Assembly: GCA_902573725.1 (NCBI GenBank)
Contig: CACGLE010000004.1
Location: 1 to 64,000 of the forward strand
Direction: 5' to 3'
Origin: an uncultured SAR116 cluster alpha proteobacterium
Lineage (GTDB): Bacteria; Pseudomonadota; Alphaproteobacteria; Puniceispirillales; Puniceispirillaceae
DNA: 64,000 nucleotides
Below the pieces are notes generated by a model. The model ran no database searches, had not been told where the DNA came from, and saw nothing but the letters and a program-made list of their open reading frames with translations. The translations under genes were made by a program, and so were the position numbers. Below, in pieces: positions 8,908-18,061 of this stretch (position 1 is the first letter of the stretch; the number at the start of each line of letters is the position of its first letter).

Positions 8908-10413
8908 TTAAAAATTTTCTGGAAGATAACCTGAGGAGATTGGATCATGAAATTTTGTGAGTCTTCCTTCAAATTGAACGGTTACATTTCCCACTGGTCC
9001 GTGCCGTTGCTTTGCAATTAAAATTTCTGCAAGACCAGTTGATTTCTCAAGTCTTTTTGTCCAATTATCATAGCGTTCATTATATTTTTCCGTTGTTTCG
9101 TTATCTTTTCTTTCTGGCTCGCTCTTAGAAAGATAATATTCTTCTCTATATACAAACATTACCACATCGGAATCTTGCTCTATTGAACCAGATTCTCGCA
9201 GGTCTGCTAGATTAGGTCTTTTATCCTCTCTTTGTTCAACTGCGCGGGACAGCTGAGATAAAGCAAGAACAGGAATATCTAGCTCTTTGGCAAGCGCCTT
9301 CAGAGAGCGCGTTATATTTGAAATCTCCTGAACTCTGTTCTCTGGTTTAACTCCAATTTGGGCTTGTAGCAGTTGAAGGTAGTCAACCACGATAAGTCCT
9401 AGTCCTGAGGTGCGTTTCATTCTTCTAGCACGGCTTGCAAGTTGACTTATTGACAAAGCAGGGGTGTCATCAATGAAAAATGGTGCCATATTAATTTCAC
9501 GGTTAGCGTTTACTAGTTTATTGAATTCTTCTGTTTTTAATTTACCTCTTCTGATATTCTCAGAGTCTAGTTCTGAGCGCTCAGAAAGAATTCTAAGACC
9601 AAGTTGTTCTGCCGACATTTCAAGCGAGAAAAAAGCTACAGGCGCAGCTTGTTCGCCTGTACGAGTGGTTGTAGCAGCGTGAAAGGCAATATTTGTTGCG
9701 AGCGCTGTTTTTCCCATTGCAGGTCTACCTGCTATGATTATAAGGTCTGATTTATGCATTCCTCCTAGAAGATTATTTAGACCAGTTAGTCCAGTAGATA
9801 ATCCTGATAAATGACCATCCGAATTAGCTGCAGTTTCTGCTCGTTTAATTGTTTCAGTTAGGACGGATAAAAAGGGGCGGAGACCCACATCTGCACTGTC
9901 CTTTTCTGCTAAATTAAATAAATGTTGTTCAGCAGCTTCAATTTGGCGGAAAGCTGAATGTTCTATATCTGGATGAGTCGCATCTTTAATAATGGTATCA
10001 GAAATTCGAATTAGTTCACGCCGAAGATAGTTATTATGTATTATTTGGGCATAATCGATAGCATCTGAGATTGAGATAATTCCATCAATTAAGTCACCTA
10101 GGTAGTTATCAACGTCAATTTCGGAGATAGTTGGATCAGAGATTATTATTGCCTTCAGCGTTACATTATTGGCGACTTGACCGCGAATAATCAATTTAGC
10201 CGCTGACTCAAATATCTTGCCGTGCAATGGGTCGAAAAAATGTTCAGGCCGAATCAAGTCATTAGTTTTATCTAGAACCAGGTTGTCATATAAAAGTGCT
10301 CCAAGATAATTTTGTTCAGCGGCAATATTATTTGGCATGGAACGTACGGAATTCACCCCAGCATCATTTTGAGGAAATAGTGCTATAGTTTTATCATTTT
10401 TATTATCACTCAT
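8908..10413 (-). CDS. dnaB: Replicative DNA helicase DnaB
   Basis: DnaB is the ring-shaped hexameric helicase at the replication fork. The 501-residue protein has an N-terminal primase-interacting domain that begins near residue 28 (NNIAAEQNYLGALLYDN) and a RecA-like C-terminal domain. The latter holds Walker A AGRPAMGKTAL near residue 228, Walker B LIVVDYLQLL and the arginine-finger region QLSRAVEQREDKRPNLADLR. No intein is present. It begins downstream of the rplI terminator. Confidence 0.97.
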   Translation of the reverse strand: MSDNKNDKTIALFPQNDAGVNSVRSMPNNIAAEQNYLGALLYDNLVLDKTNDLIRPEHFFDPLHGKIFESAAKLIIRGQVANNVTLKAIIISDPTISEIDVDNYLGDLIDGIISISDAIDYAQIIHNNYLRRELIRISDTIIKDATHPDIEHSAFRQIEAAEQHLFNLAEKDSADVGLRPFLSVLTETIKRAETAANSDGHLSGLSTGLTGLNNLLGGMHKSDLIIIAGRPAMGKTALATNIAFHAATTTRTGEQAAPVAFFSLEMSAEQLGLRILSERSELDSENIRRGKLKTEEFNKLVNANREINMAPFFIDDTPALSISQLASRARRMKRTSGLGLIVVDYLQLLQAQIGVKPENRVQEISNITRSLKALAKELDIPVLALSQLSRAVEQREDKRPNLADLRESGSIEQDSDVVMFVYREEYYLSKSEPERKDNETTEKYNERYDNWTKRLEKSTGLAEILIAKQRHGPVGNVTVQFEGRLTKFHDPISSGYLPENF

Positions 10414-10481
10414 GTTTAATAGATTATACCTAATCTAATTTCTTTTCTAGTTGTGGAAAACGAGGATAACAGGGATAACTC

Positions 10482-10516
10482 AAAAAAAATACCAACCATC
10501 AAGAGCGGCTGGTATT
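10482..10516 (-). terminator. Rho-independent terminator after rplI
   Basis: On the minus strand a 10-bp stem (10507-10516 pairing with 10488-10497, one G.U wobble) closes a nine-base loop and is followed by eight consecutive T residues (complement of 10482-10489). It lies about 70 bases beyond the rplI stop and before dnaB, so it should end the rpsF-rpsR-rplI transcript. The plus strand also has a short T run after the stem. Confidence 0.8.
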
Positions 10517-10587
10517 TTTACGTTTAAAAAAAGCAATAACTTGAATTGATTAGCTTATTAATAATAAATACTTAATTATTTTTTTAG

Positions 10588-11190
10588 CTACTGAACATTC
10601 TCAGTGTCGTCTTTATCGCTTTGAACCTCGTCATTATTATTTTTAACTTCAATTTTTGCAGCCAGCTGCGAAGTCTCGTCTTGGCTCTCCTCATTCAGGT
10701 CTGTAATCACTGCCTTCCCAGATTCTAATTGTATTTTTGCTTCTTCAAGTGAACGTGCAACATTGACTACGATTTTCTTACTAACCTCGGGATGAAGTGC
10801 CAATTTTATTGTAAACAAACCTAATGTTTTAATAGCGGCGTCCATTACCACTAGTCTTTTTTCAACTTCATATCCAGCTTTTGAAATTGCCTCTGATATA
10901 TCACGCGATGTCACAGAACCATATAATTGACCCATTTCAGAAGCCGCTCGGACGATGTCGACGTTAAGATCTCCTATAGAATCAGATAGCAATTCCGCGC
11001 TTTTTTTTGCATCTGCATTTCGAGCTTCTATAGCGCTACGCTCTGCTTCAAATTTTGCTAAATTTTGTTTGTTAGCTCGCAATGCCTTCCCACGAGGTAA
11101 CAAAAAATTTCTTGCGTATCCAGGTTTTACGTTAACAACATCACCAATCTTACCAAGTTTCTCAACGCGCTCTAAAAGTACAATTTCCAT
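10588..11190 (-). CDS. rplI: 50S ribosomal protein L9
   Basis: L9 binds 23S rRNA near the L1 stalk. The N-terminal domain is typical: MEIVLLERVEKLGKIGDVV followed by KPGYARNFLLPRGKA. A long central helix and a C-terminal domain up to about residue 150 follow. The remaining 50 residues form an acidic, Glu/Asp/Asn-rich tail that is absent from the roughly 150-residue E. coli protein but common in alphaproteobacteria. It is the third gene of the rpsF-rpsR-rplI operon, 15 bases after rpsR. Confidence 0.95.
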   Translation of the reverse strand: MEIVLLERVEKLGKIGDVVNVKPGYARNFLLPRGKALRANKQNLAKFEAERSAIEARNADAKKSAELLSDSIGDLNVDIVRAASEMGQLYGSVTSRDISEAISKAGYEVEKRLVVMDAAIKTLGLFTIKLALHPEVSKKIVVNVARSLEEAKIQLESGKAVITDLNEESQDETSQLAAKIEVKNNNDEVQSDKDDTENVQ

Positions 11191-11205
11191 TATCCATCAT
11201 CCTTT

Positions 11206-11460
11206 TTAAATAGAAGCATATGGCATTAAAGCTAAAAAACGTGCCCGTTTAATTGCATTAGATAATTCACGCTGTTTCTTTGCTGATACGGCGGAAATCC
11301 GGGATGGAACTATTTTTCCTCTCTCAGAAACAAATCTAGTTAGTAATTTCACATCCTTGTAATCAATTTTGGGGGCATTAGGACCAGAGAAAGGACATGA
11401 CTTACGGCGTCTATTTTGTGGTCGGCGGATTGCCTCTCTTGTAATTTCTAATTGGGTCAT
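11206..11460 (-). CDS. rpsR: 30S ribosomal protein S18
   Basis: S18 is a small-subunit platform protein that pairs with S6. The 84 residues contain the conserved core [18 protein letters not shown] and the arginine-rich [20 protein letters not shown] segment. The N-terminus is basic and contains PFSG before the core. It starts two bases after the rpsF stop, which fits equal synthesis of the S6:S18 pair. Confidence 0.97.
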   Translation of the reverse strand: MTQLEITREAIRRPQNRRRKSCPFSGPNAPKIDYKDVKLLTRFVSERGKIVPSRISAVSAKKQRELSNAIKRARFLALMPYASI

Positions 11461-11462
11461 TT

Positions 11463-11873
11463 TTAAACTCTCTCAGCAGGCAATTCATTATTAATTTCAG
11501 CATGGTTTTGAGACACCTGTCTCTCTGTTTTTTCAGAGCGTGGACGTTCTGGCTTGGTTTGCATCATAACAGAGGGGTTTTCTTCCACTGCATCTATAGT
11601 TATTGTCATAAAACGGAGAATATCCTCATTTAATCCCATAACACGCTCAAACTCTTTAAGTGTTTTTGGATTGGTTTCGAAATTTAAAAGAATGTAATGG
11701 CCTTTGCGGTTCTTTTTTATTCTATATGCAAGAGAACGCAGACCCCAATATTCTCTTTTTTTGATAGAGCCTCCGTCTTTTTCAATTATAGAACAAAATT
11801 CGTTGACTAAATCTTCCACATGCCCAGACGATACATCCTGTCGCCCAATTATTACGCATTCATATAGCCTCAT
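11463..11873 (-). CDS. rpsF: 30S ribosomal protein S6
   Basis: S6 binds 16S rRNA together with S18. The 136 residues begin [15 protein letters not shown] and include the conserved [19 protein letters not shown] block, which contacts S18 and rRNA. The last 35 residues are polar and variable, longer than in minimal S6. A leader with two inverted repeats precedes it. Confidence 0.96.
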   Translation of the reverse strand: MRLYECVIIGRQDVSSGHVEDLVNEFCSIIEKDGGSIKKREYWGLRSLAYRIKKNRKGHYILLNFETNPKTLKEFERVMGLNEDILRFMTITIDAVEENPSVMMQTKPERPRSEKTERQVSQNHAEINNELPAERV

Positions 11874-11895
11874 TATTCTCTCCTTATGGCTAATG

Positions 11896-11941
11896 GTTAC
11901 ATAAATAAATATTCATGTAACGAACCAGTACCGAATACTGG
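11896..11941 (-). promoter_or_regulatory. Structured rpsF leader with two inverted repeats
   Basis: Two hairpins are visible just upstream of rpsF. The first has a perfect 6-bp stem, CCAGTA/TACTGG, at 11925-11941 with a five-base loop. The second has a perfect 7-bp stem, GTTACAT/ATGTAAC, at 11896-11921 with a twelve-base loop. Neither is followed by a T run on the minus strand, so they are not obvious terminators. In many bacteria the S6:S18 complex represses its own operon by binding the rpsF leader, and these hairpins are candidates for that site. The match to the known motif was not tested. Confidence 0.4.
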
Positions 11942-11980
11942 CAAGGGAGTATGATTTTGCAGATTTTACACACAAATCAA

Positions 11981-12008
11981 TTGATAAAAACACTATATGC
12001 AATAAAAT
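11981..12008 (+). promoter_or_regulatory. Candidate sigma-70 promoter for fabD
   Basis: TTGATA at 11981-11986 and TAAAAT at 12003-12008 are separated by 16 bases and lie about 105 bases before the fabD ATG. Each box differs from consensus by one base. This is the only good pair seen in the divergent rpsF/fabD spacer on the plus strand. AT-rich DNA yields chance matches, so this is tentative. Confidence 0.4.
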
Positions 12009-12113
12009 ATTTGAGTTTGCAAGACTATAGTTTTAAAATACGCTTCACCATATTTGGCAAATGGGGTAGACCAGTTTTTAAAAATTAATTCAAAGAATTT
12101 AAAGAGTATTAAT

Positions 12114-13061
12114 ATGGAAGCACCCGTAGCATTTTTATTTCCAGGTCAAGGTTCACAAATAATTGGAATGGGTGCAGCACTCGCCAGTGAAAGCAAATCT
12201 GCTAAATTCGTTTTTGAACAAGTAAACGAGGCGTTATCAGAAGATTTGTTTTCCATCATGAGAGAGGGCCCTAAAGATATCCTTCAACTTACCAGAAATG
12301 CTCAACCAGCGATTTTTGCAAGTTCATTGGCGGTTGTTGCCGCGATTGAGGAGAGGTTTGGGGATATTAGAAAAATTGCTTCATTTGCTGCAGGTCACTC
12401 CCTTGGTGAGTATTCTGCACTGGCAGCTGCAAAGTCAATTGACATAACAAAAGCTGCAAAATTGTTGAGGATAAGAGGAGATGCTATGCAATCTGCCACC
12501 CCTGTTGGCATCGGTGCTATGGCAGCAATATTAGGCTCAGAAATAGAGCAAGTGGAATCTCTAATAGCGTCCTTTAATACAACTCAGTCTGATGAGATAG
12601 TGCAAATTGCAAACGATAATTCTCCTGGGCAAATCGTTGTGAGCGGGCACAAAAATGCAGTTGAGACATTGTGTGAAATGGCAAAGGAGAAAGGCATAAA
12701 AAAAAGTCTTATGTTGCCGGTTAGTGCTCCATTTCACTCTGATTTAATGGCTCCTGCAGCAGAAATAATGTTATCCCACTTAAATGAAAGCGAGTTTAAA
12801 CCTCCTCAATTGAAGATTTTCTGCAATGTAACGGCATTAGTTGAAGAAGATATCAGTAAACTCAGACTAAATTTAGTTGCTCAAGTGACTGCGAGAGTGC
12901 GGTGGCGAGAAACAATTTTAAATTTGGCTAAAAATGGAGTTAGTCAATTTGTAGAAATAGGAACGGGAAGAGTTTTGTCTGGTTTGGTCAAAAGAACAAT
13001 CAAAGATGTAAAAACAATTTCACTAGAATCACATAAGGACATCACAGATTATTTTTCTTAA
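12114..13061 (+). CDS. fabD: Malonyl-CoA:ACP transacylase
   Basis: FabD loads malonyl groups onto acyl carrier protein for fatty-acid elongation. From the ATG at 12114 the protein has 315 residues and begins MEAPVAFLFPGQGSQ, as in the family. An in-frame ATG 60 bases upstream would add a non-conserved extension. The nucleophile is Ser96 in AAGHSLGEYSA, with the partner His in VSAPFHSDLM near residue 205. It opens the fabD-fabG-acpP-fabF-mltG-gmk cluster. Confidence 0.95.
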   Translation: MEAPVAFLFPGQGSQIIGMGAALASESKSAKFVFEQVNEALSEDLFSIMREGPKDILQLTRNAQPAIFASSLAVVAAIEERFGDIRKIASFAAGHSLGEYSALAAAKSIDITKAAKLLRIRGDAMQSATPVGIGAMAAILGSEIEQVESLIASFNTTQSDEIVQIANDNSPGQIVVSGHKNAVETLCEMAKEKGIKKSLMLPVSAPFHSDLMAPAAEIMLSHLNESEFKPPQLKIFCNVTALVEEDISKLRLNLVAQVTARVRWRETILNLAKNGVSQFVEIGTGRVLSGLVKRTIKDVKTISLESHKDITDYFS

Positions 13062-13138
13062 GCTGTTATTTCTTTTTTTCGCAGTGATAAAGGCAGTTTC
13101 CAATAAAGATATTAGAAATAAGAATAAAGGATACTTTT

Positions 13139-13879
13139 ATGTTTGAATTAACTGGAAAGACAGCTCTTGTTACTGGAGCAAGTGGTGGCATCGGTAAAGC
13201 AATTGCGACTCGGCTTCATCAGCAAGGAGCGTATGTAGTATTACATGGAACACGTGAAGAAAAACTTATTAATCTTGCAAATCAGTTAGGAACAAATTCT
13301 TCCTGTATTACAGCAGATCTTAGTGATTTAGAAGCGGTGTCTTCACTTGTGGAATCCGCAAGCAAATTATCCGATTCTCCAATAGATATTCTTATAAATA
13401 ATGCAGGTTTTGCAATAGATGGATTATTATTAAGAATGAAAGTCGAAGAGTGGCAAAGAGTATTGGATGTAAATCTTACAGCAAATATGATTTTGTGTAG
13501 AACAGCTATTCGTTCTATGATCAAACAGAAGTGGGGCAGAATTATATCTATTTCCTCTATTGTTGGTGTAACTGGTAATTCAGGACAAACTAATTATTCA
13601 GCATCTAAAGCTGGTATGATTGGGTTTTGCAAATCACTTGCCCAAGAGGTAGCGAGTAGGGGAATTACAGTAAATGTTGTTGCCCCTGGCTTTATAGAAA
13701 CACCTATGACGGAAAGGTTAGACGAAAAACAAAGAGAAAAATTGCTAGGACAAGTACCTCTTGGGAGATTAGGAACTCCAGATGAAGTGGCGTCAGCTGT
13801 CATATATTTAGCCACTTCAGAGGCAAGTTATTTGACTGGATCGACATTGCATGTAAACGGTGGGATGGCAATGATATAG
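13139..13879 (+). CDS. fabG: 3-oxoacyl-ACP reductase
   Basis: FabG reduces 3-ketoacyl-ACP with NADPH in each elongation cycle. The 246-residue SDR has TGASGGIGK at 12-20, NNAG at 87-90, Ser140, and the Tyr153/Lys157 pair in YSASK. The ending LTGSTLHVNGGMAMI is typical of FabG. It lies between fabD and acpP. Confidence 0.96.
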   Translation: MFELTGKTALVTGASGGIGKAIATRLHQQGAYVVLHGTREEKLINLANQLGTNSSCITADLSDLEAVSSLVESASKLSDSPIDILINNAGFAIDGLLLRMKVEEWQRVLDVNLTANMILCRTAIRSMIKQKWGRIISISSIVGVTGNSGQTNYSASKAGMIGFCKSLAQEVASRGITVNVVAPGFIETPMTERLDEKQREKLLGQVPLGRLGTPDEVASAVIYLATSEASYLTGSTLHVNGGMAMI

Positions 13880-13995
13880 ACAAATTGTAGATGAGTATTG
13901 AAATCAGACACTAGCCTGTAAATGAAAACTGTGCTAAACCCACGCCAAAATGTGAACGTTTGTGCCCTAAATGGGCCATTAAATAGGGGATTATA

Positions 13996-14229
13996 ATGAG
14001 TGATATTTCAAGTCGTGTAAAAGCAATTGTTGTAGAGCATCTGGGTGTTGAGGACTCAAAAGTTGTTGACAGTGCGTCCTTCATTGATGATTTAGGAGCT
14101 GATAGCCTGGATACAGTTGAATTAGTTATGGCATTTGAAGAAGAGTTTGAGGTAGAAATCCCTGATGATGCAGCTGAGAAAATCCAAACTGTTAAAGATG
14201 CGGTAGATTTTCTAGAAAGTGCTGCATAA
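13996..14229 (+). CDS. acpP: Acyl carrier protein
   Basis: AcpP carries growing acyl chains on a phosphopantetheine arm. The 77 residues are acidic, and the modified Ser37 lies in [13 protein letters not shown]. The helix II-III sequence [18 protein letters not shown] is nearly invariant in the family. A GGGG-containing ribosome binding site sits about seven bases upstream of the ATG. The 116-base gap after fabG leaves room for its own promoter. Confidence 0.97.
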   Translation: MSDISSRVKAIVVEHLGVEDSKVVDSASFIDDLGADSLDTVELVMAFEEEFEVEIPDDAAEKIQTVKDAVDFLESAA

Positions 14230-14245
14230 ACAGCTTTGCGAAAAA

Positions 14246-14281
14246 TTAGCCCATGTTTATAATTTATTAAATCTGGGCTGA
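14246..14281 (+). other. Inverted repeat between acpP and fabF
   Basis: An 8-bp stem with one G.U wobble (around AGCCCA/TGGGCT) encloses a loop of about 20 bases and is not followed by a T run. It could slow or attenuate transcription after acpP, whose product is needed in excess over FabF, or protect the acpP mRNA 3' end. The function is inference. Confidence 0.35.
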
Positions 14282-14302
14282 TCCTTCAAAAGGTCAAATA
14301 AG

Positions 14303-15565
14303 ATGCGTCGAATAGTTATTACTGGTATGGGCATGGTAACTCCTTTAGGACAAGGGGTAGATGCTAATTGGAAAAACGTATTAGCTGGGAAATCCGGAAT
14401 ATCAAGAATTCAGTCATTTGATGTTTCTGATATATCTTGTCAGATTGCAGGGATAATTCCAGACAAAAATGACATTAACGGTCTCAATTTGGATAATTTT
14501 ATAGATCCAAAAGAACAACGTAAAATAGATCGTTTTATTCAACTTGGAATTGTTGCAGCTAAAGAAGCTATAGATGATTCTAATTGGGAGCCGAAGACAG
14601 TTTTTCATCAAGAGAGGACTGGCGTGATGATTGGCTCTGGAATAGGGGGATTGCAAACTATTGTAGAAACAACTGAGCTTTTGAATGAACGAGGTCCGAG
14701 AAGGATTAGTCCATTTTTCATTCCTTCTGCTTTGATTAATTTAATTTCAGGTCAAGTTTCTATTAAGTTTGGTTTCAAAGGTCCAAACCATTCTGTCGTA
14801 ACGGCTTGTTCGACGGGAGCCCATGCCATAGGTGATGCTGCTAGGATAATTGCTGTTGATGATGCAGATGTGATGATTGCTGGTGGAGCAGAAGCAGCCG
14901 TTTGTAGACTTGGTGTGGCGGGCTTCGCAGCAGCAAGAGCACTATGTACCAAATATAACGATTCACCTGAAGTAGCATCTCGTCCTTGGGATATTGGAAG
15001 AGATGGTTTTATTATGGGGGAAGGAGCTGGTGCAGTTGTTCTTGAGGAATATGAACATGCATTAAAAAGAGGAGCCAAAATTTATTGTGAGATAAAAGGA
15101 TATGGAATGTCTGGTGACGCCCATCATATAACAGCGCCGGCCTCCGATGGAGATGGAGGGTTTAGGTCAATGAAGAACGCTCTTAAGCGCGCTAACTTGG
15201 AGCCAGCGGACATTGGATACATTAATGCACATGGGACTTCTACACCCCTTGGCGATATGATAGAAGCAGGGGCTGTTATGCGCCTATTTGATGATTGTCT
15301 TAACAGTTTATCTATGTCCTCTACAAAAAGTGCAACTGGACATCTGCTAGGGGCGGCAGGAGCTATCGAAGCAATTTATTCCGCACTAGCCGTTAGAGAT
15401 AATATGCTCCCACCTACATTAAACCTTAATGAAAAAGAGAAAGGTTTAGAAAATTTAGATTTAGTTCCAATTAAATCTCGCAATAAGGAAATTAAATATG
15501 CAATGTCTAATTCATTTGGATTTGGTGGTACCAACGCCTCCCTAATAATAGGTGAGGTTGAGTAG
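14303..15565 (+). CDS. fabF: 3-oxoacyl-ACP synthase II
   Basis: FabF condenses malonyl-ACP with acyl-ACP. The 420-residue thiolase-fold protein has the active-site Cys169 in VVTACSTGAHAIGDA, the first His in NAHGTSTPLGD and the second in KSATGHLLGAAG. A GFGGTNAS motif closes the C-terminal region. mltG follows almost immediately, with the FabF stop four bases before the preferred mltG ATG. Confidence 0.96.
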   Translation: MRRIVITGMGMVTPLGQGVDANWKNVLAGKSGISRIQSFDVSDISCQIAGIIPDKNDINGLNLDNFIDPKEQRKIDRFIQLGIVAAKEAIDDSNWEPKTVFHQERTGVMIGSGIGGLQTIVETTELLNERGPRRISPFFIPSALINLISGQVSIKFGFKGPNHSVVTACSTGAHAIGDAARIIAVDDADVMIAGGAEAAVCRLGVAGFAAARALCTKYNDSPEVASRPWDIGRDGFIMGEGAGAVVLEEYEHALKRGAKIYCEIKGYGMSGDAHHITAPASDGDGGFRSMKNALKRANLEPADIGYINAHGTSTPLGDMIEAGAVMRLFDDCLNSLSMSSTKSATGHLLGAAGAIEAIYSALAVRDNMLPPTLNLNEKEKGLENLDLVPIKSRNKEIKYAMSNSFGFGGTNASLIIGEVE

Positions 15566-15569
15566 GCAG

Positions 15570-16562
15570 ATGAAACGGGCCATGCGGCTGTTTTTACGTA
15601 TTACTTTTATTTTTACATTTCTATTTATTTGTATAAGTTCTGCAGGATATGCGCTTGTAGAAATGTTGGTAAATTCTAATGGCAACAATAAAGATCCAGA
15701 AATCATATTAGTGCAACCTGGAGATGGGGATAATACGATAAGCTGGGAGTTATACCGTAAAAATATTATATCAAATAGGGCTTACTTTTTTATTGCAAAA
15801 TATACCGCTAGAAAGCCTTTTGTTCCCAAGGTAGGGGAGTATGAGATCCCAGCTTATGCTACTCTGTTTCAAGTAATGAAAATTCTTCACTCAGGTGTTT
15901 CACTGCAGCGAAAAGTCACTTTTCCAGAGGGATTAACATCAAAAAAAATCATAGATGTTTTAAATAACACTCCTAATATGACAGATGAGATCATTACCAT
16001 TCCAGATGAGGGGAGTTTGTTTCCAGATACTTATTTTTATACATATGGTATGTCAAGGCAAAATATTATAGATCGAGCATCACAAAAATTTAAGGTAGTA
16101 TTGACAGATTTATGGGTAACTAGAAGAGAAAACCTTCCGCTGTATTCACCAAAAGAGGCTGTCATTCTTGCTTCGATTGTCGAACAAGAAACAACAAGAC
16201 CTGAAGAAAGACCGCTTGTTGCTTCTGTGTTTATAAACAGACTAAAATCAAAAATGCCGCTTCAATCTGACCCTACAGTTATTTATGGGCTTGAAAAGAT
16301 AGGTGTTGCCCCCAAACGGCTTTTGAGAAAACATTTAAAACAAAAGCACGAATGGAACACTTATATGATGCGAGGTTTGCCTAAAACGCCTATTTCAAAC
16401 CCTGGATTTGCTGCTATTCAATCGGTACTAAACCCAGCAATAACCGATTACCTTTATTTTGTTGCAGATGGAAGGGGTGGACATCGATTTGCTAAAACTC
16501 TGGACGAGCATAACAAGAATGTACGACAGTATAGGAAATTTTTGTCAGAAAAAAATAAATAA
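15570..16562 (+). CDS. mltG: Endolytic murein transglycosylase MltG
   Basis: MltG cuts nascent glycan strands in the periplasm, setting strand length. From the ATG at 15570 the protein has 330 residues; an in-frame GTG at 15552 inside fabF is possible but has a poorer ribosome site. A single N-terminal membrane anchor covers about residues 6-30. The YceG core contains the catalytic Glu in ILASIVEQETTRPEERP and the family signature LQSDPTVIYGL. It is followed by gmk 11 bases later, a common alphaproteobacterial order. Confidence 0.93.
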   Translation: MKRAMRLFLRITFIFTFLFICISSAGYALVEMLVNSNGNNKDPEIILVQPGDGDNTISWELYRKNIISNRAYFFIAKYTARKPFVPKVGEYEIPAYATLFQVMKILHSGVSLQRKVTFPEGLTSKKIIDVLNNTPNMTDEIITIPDEGSLFPDTYFYTYGMSRQNIIDRASQKFKVVLTDLWVTRRENLPLYSPKEAVILASIVEQETTRPEERPLVASVFINRLKSKMPLQSDPTVIYGLEKIGVAPKRLLRKHLKQKHEWNTYMMRGLPKTPISNPGFAAIQSVLNPAITDYLYFVADGRGGHRFAKTLDEHNKNVRQYRKFLSEKNK

Positions 16563-16573
16563 AGGATTTTTAA

Positions 16574-17209
16574 ATGACAATTCCAATTACAAAACGTGGA
16601 TTAATGCTTGTATTATCCTCTCCCTCTGGAGCAGGTAAAACAAGCATATGTAAAAAGCTTTTACAGCAAGATACAAGTCTCGTACTTTCAGTATCTGCTA
16701 CGACTCGCAAAAGACGTCCCGGAGAAGTTGAAGCAAAAGATTATCAATTTTTATCAACACAGGAATTTGAAAGTAGAATAAATAAATCTCAATTCCTTGA
16801 ATATGCTAAAGTATTTGGTAATTATTATGGCACACCAGCCCAATTAGTGGAAAGAAGTCTTAAATCTGGAGTTGACGTGCTATTTGATATTGATTGGCAA
16901 GGAACTCAGCAGCTAAAAGCGCGGGCACGCCAGGATCTTGTATCTGTGTTTATCTTGCCACCATCAATAAAAGAGCTCGAAAAGAGACTGTTCAAACGAG
17001 CCCAGGATACAAGTGAAGTAGTAGCAAATCGAATGTCAAAATCTGCCGGCGAAATGAGCCATTATCCTGAATATGATTATGTAATTATCAATCATGACCT
17101 AGATAAATCTGTGCAGCAGGTTCAATCTATTTTATGCGCAGAAAGAGCTCGAAGAGAGAGACAAATTGGGCTTGTAGAATTTGTAAAATACCTTCGTGCT
17201 CAGTTATAA
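16574..17209 (+). CDS. gmk: Guanylate kinase
   Basis: Gmk phosphorylates GMP to GDP. The 211 residues show the P-loop SSPSGAGKTS at 15-24, the GMP-binding region SATTRKRRPGEVEAKDY, and LFDIDWQGTQQLK. The end of the gene is 18 bases from the convergent rsmA stop, and no strong terminator hairpin was found in that gap. Length and motif order match the family. Confidence 0.96.
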   Translation: MTIPITKRGLMLVLSSPSGAGKTSICKKLLQQDTSLVLSVSATTRKRRPGEVEAKDYQFLSTQEFESRINKSQFLEYAKVFGNYYGTPAQLVERSLKSGVDVLFDIDWQGTQQLKARARQDLVSVFILPPSIKELEKRLFKRAQDTSEVVANRMSKSAGEMSHYPEYDYVIINHDLDKSVQQVQSILCAERARRERQIGLVEFVKYLRAQL

Positions 17210-17227
17210 TGATAGTTAATTCATTCA

Positions 17228-18061
17228 CTAAACCAATTGTGGCCCTAAATGATTGGCTAACTTACAAAAACTCTTAGTCGATAAATCTTGTGGTCTTATC
17301 ATGGGGTCGATATTGAGTGAAGTGAGCATTTGAGTACCGCCAAATTTTTTGAAGCTCACACGAAGCATTTTGCGACGCTGATTGAAAGCAATTTGGGTAA
17401 CTTTTTCTAGGTAATTTAGCCTACAATCGAATAAAAGGTTCTTTCTAGGCATAAGCTGAACAACTGCAGAAGTAACTTTTGGCTTTGGTAAAAATGCATC
17501 TGGGGGTATTTCAAATAATATTTTCGCAATTGTAAGCCAGTCGCATAAAACAGATAACCTGCCAAAACAGCTTTCTCCTGGTTGAGCCACTATACGCTCA
17601 GCCACCTCTTTCTGGAACATAAGAGTTAATTTATCAAAAGCATTTGCGTGCTTTAACCAAAGTATTAATAATGGTGTAGCAATATTATAAGGTAAATTTG
17701 CAATTATCTGTCTTGGTTGAAAACCAAATTCCCAAACTGGTTCCGTAAGAGCATCAGCTTGCTTTATTTGAAGTCTTGGGGACGCGGCTTTTTTCAGTTC
17801 CTCTAAGAATACAATAGCACGCTGGTCTTTTTCAATTGCTATCAGCTCATGTGCTCCCATTAATAATATAGACCGGGTCAGTCCTCCGGGTCCAGGGCCA
17901 ATTTCAATTACGGTTCCTTCAAATGGAGCAGCTGATTTAGCAATTTTATCTGTTAAAGCTGCATCTAAAAGAAAATTTTGGCCTAATGATTTTTTTGCCC
18001 TTAGATCAAGCTTAGATAGACTCTCACGGATGGTTGGAAGATTATCTACTGGATCAATCAT
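17228..18061 (-). CDS. rsmA: 16S rRNA dimethyladenosine transferase
   Basis: RsmA (KsgA) dimethylates two adjacent adenosines in the 3' hairpin of 16S rRNA, a late quality check in 30S assembly. The 277-residue protein has KKSLGQNFLLD, the SAM motif EIGPGPGGLTR and the catalytic NLPYNIATPLL motif. It overlaps the pdxA stop in an ATGA arrangement and ends the lptF-lptG-surA-pdxA-rsmA operon. Confidence 0.96.
   Translation of the reverse strand: MIDPVDNLPTIRESLSKLDLRAKKSLGQNFLLDAALTDKIAKSAAPFEGTVIEIGPGPGGLTRSILLMGAHELIAIEKDQRAIVFLEELKKAASPRLQIKQADALTEPVWEFGFQPRQIIANLPYNIATPLLILWLKHANAFDKLTLMFQKEVAERIVAQPGESCFGRLSVLCDWLTIAKILFEIPPDAFLPKPKVTSAVVQLMPRKNLLFDCRLNYLEKVTQIAFNQRRKMLRVSFKKFGGTQMLTSLNIDPMIRPQDLSTKSFCKLANHLGPQLV

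Noticed and set aside
10461-10481. Sequence resembling an I-SceI homing-endonuclease site
   Set aside because: Only a partial match to the 18-bp site, with no homing endonuclease or intron nearby; chance similarity.
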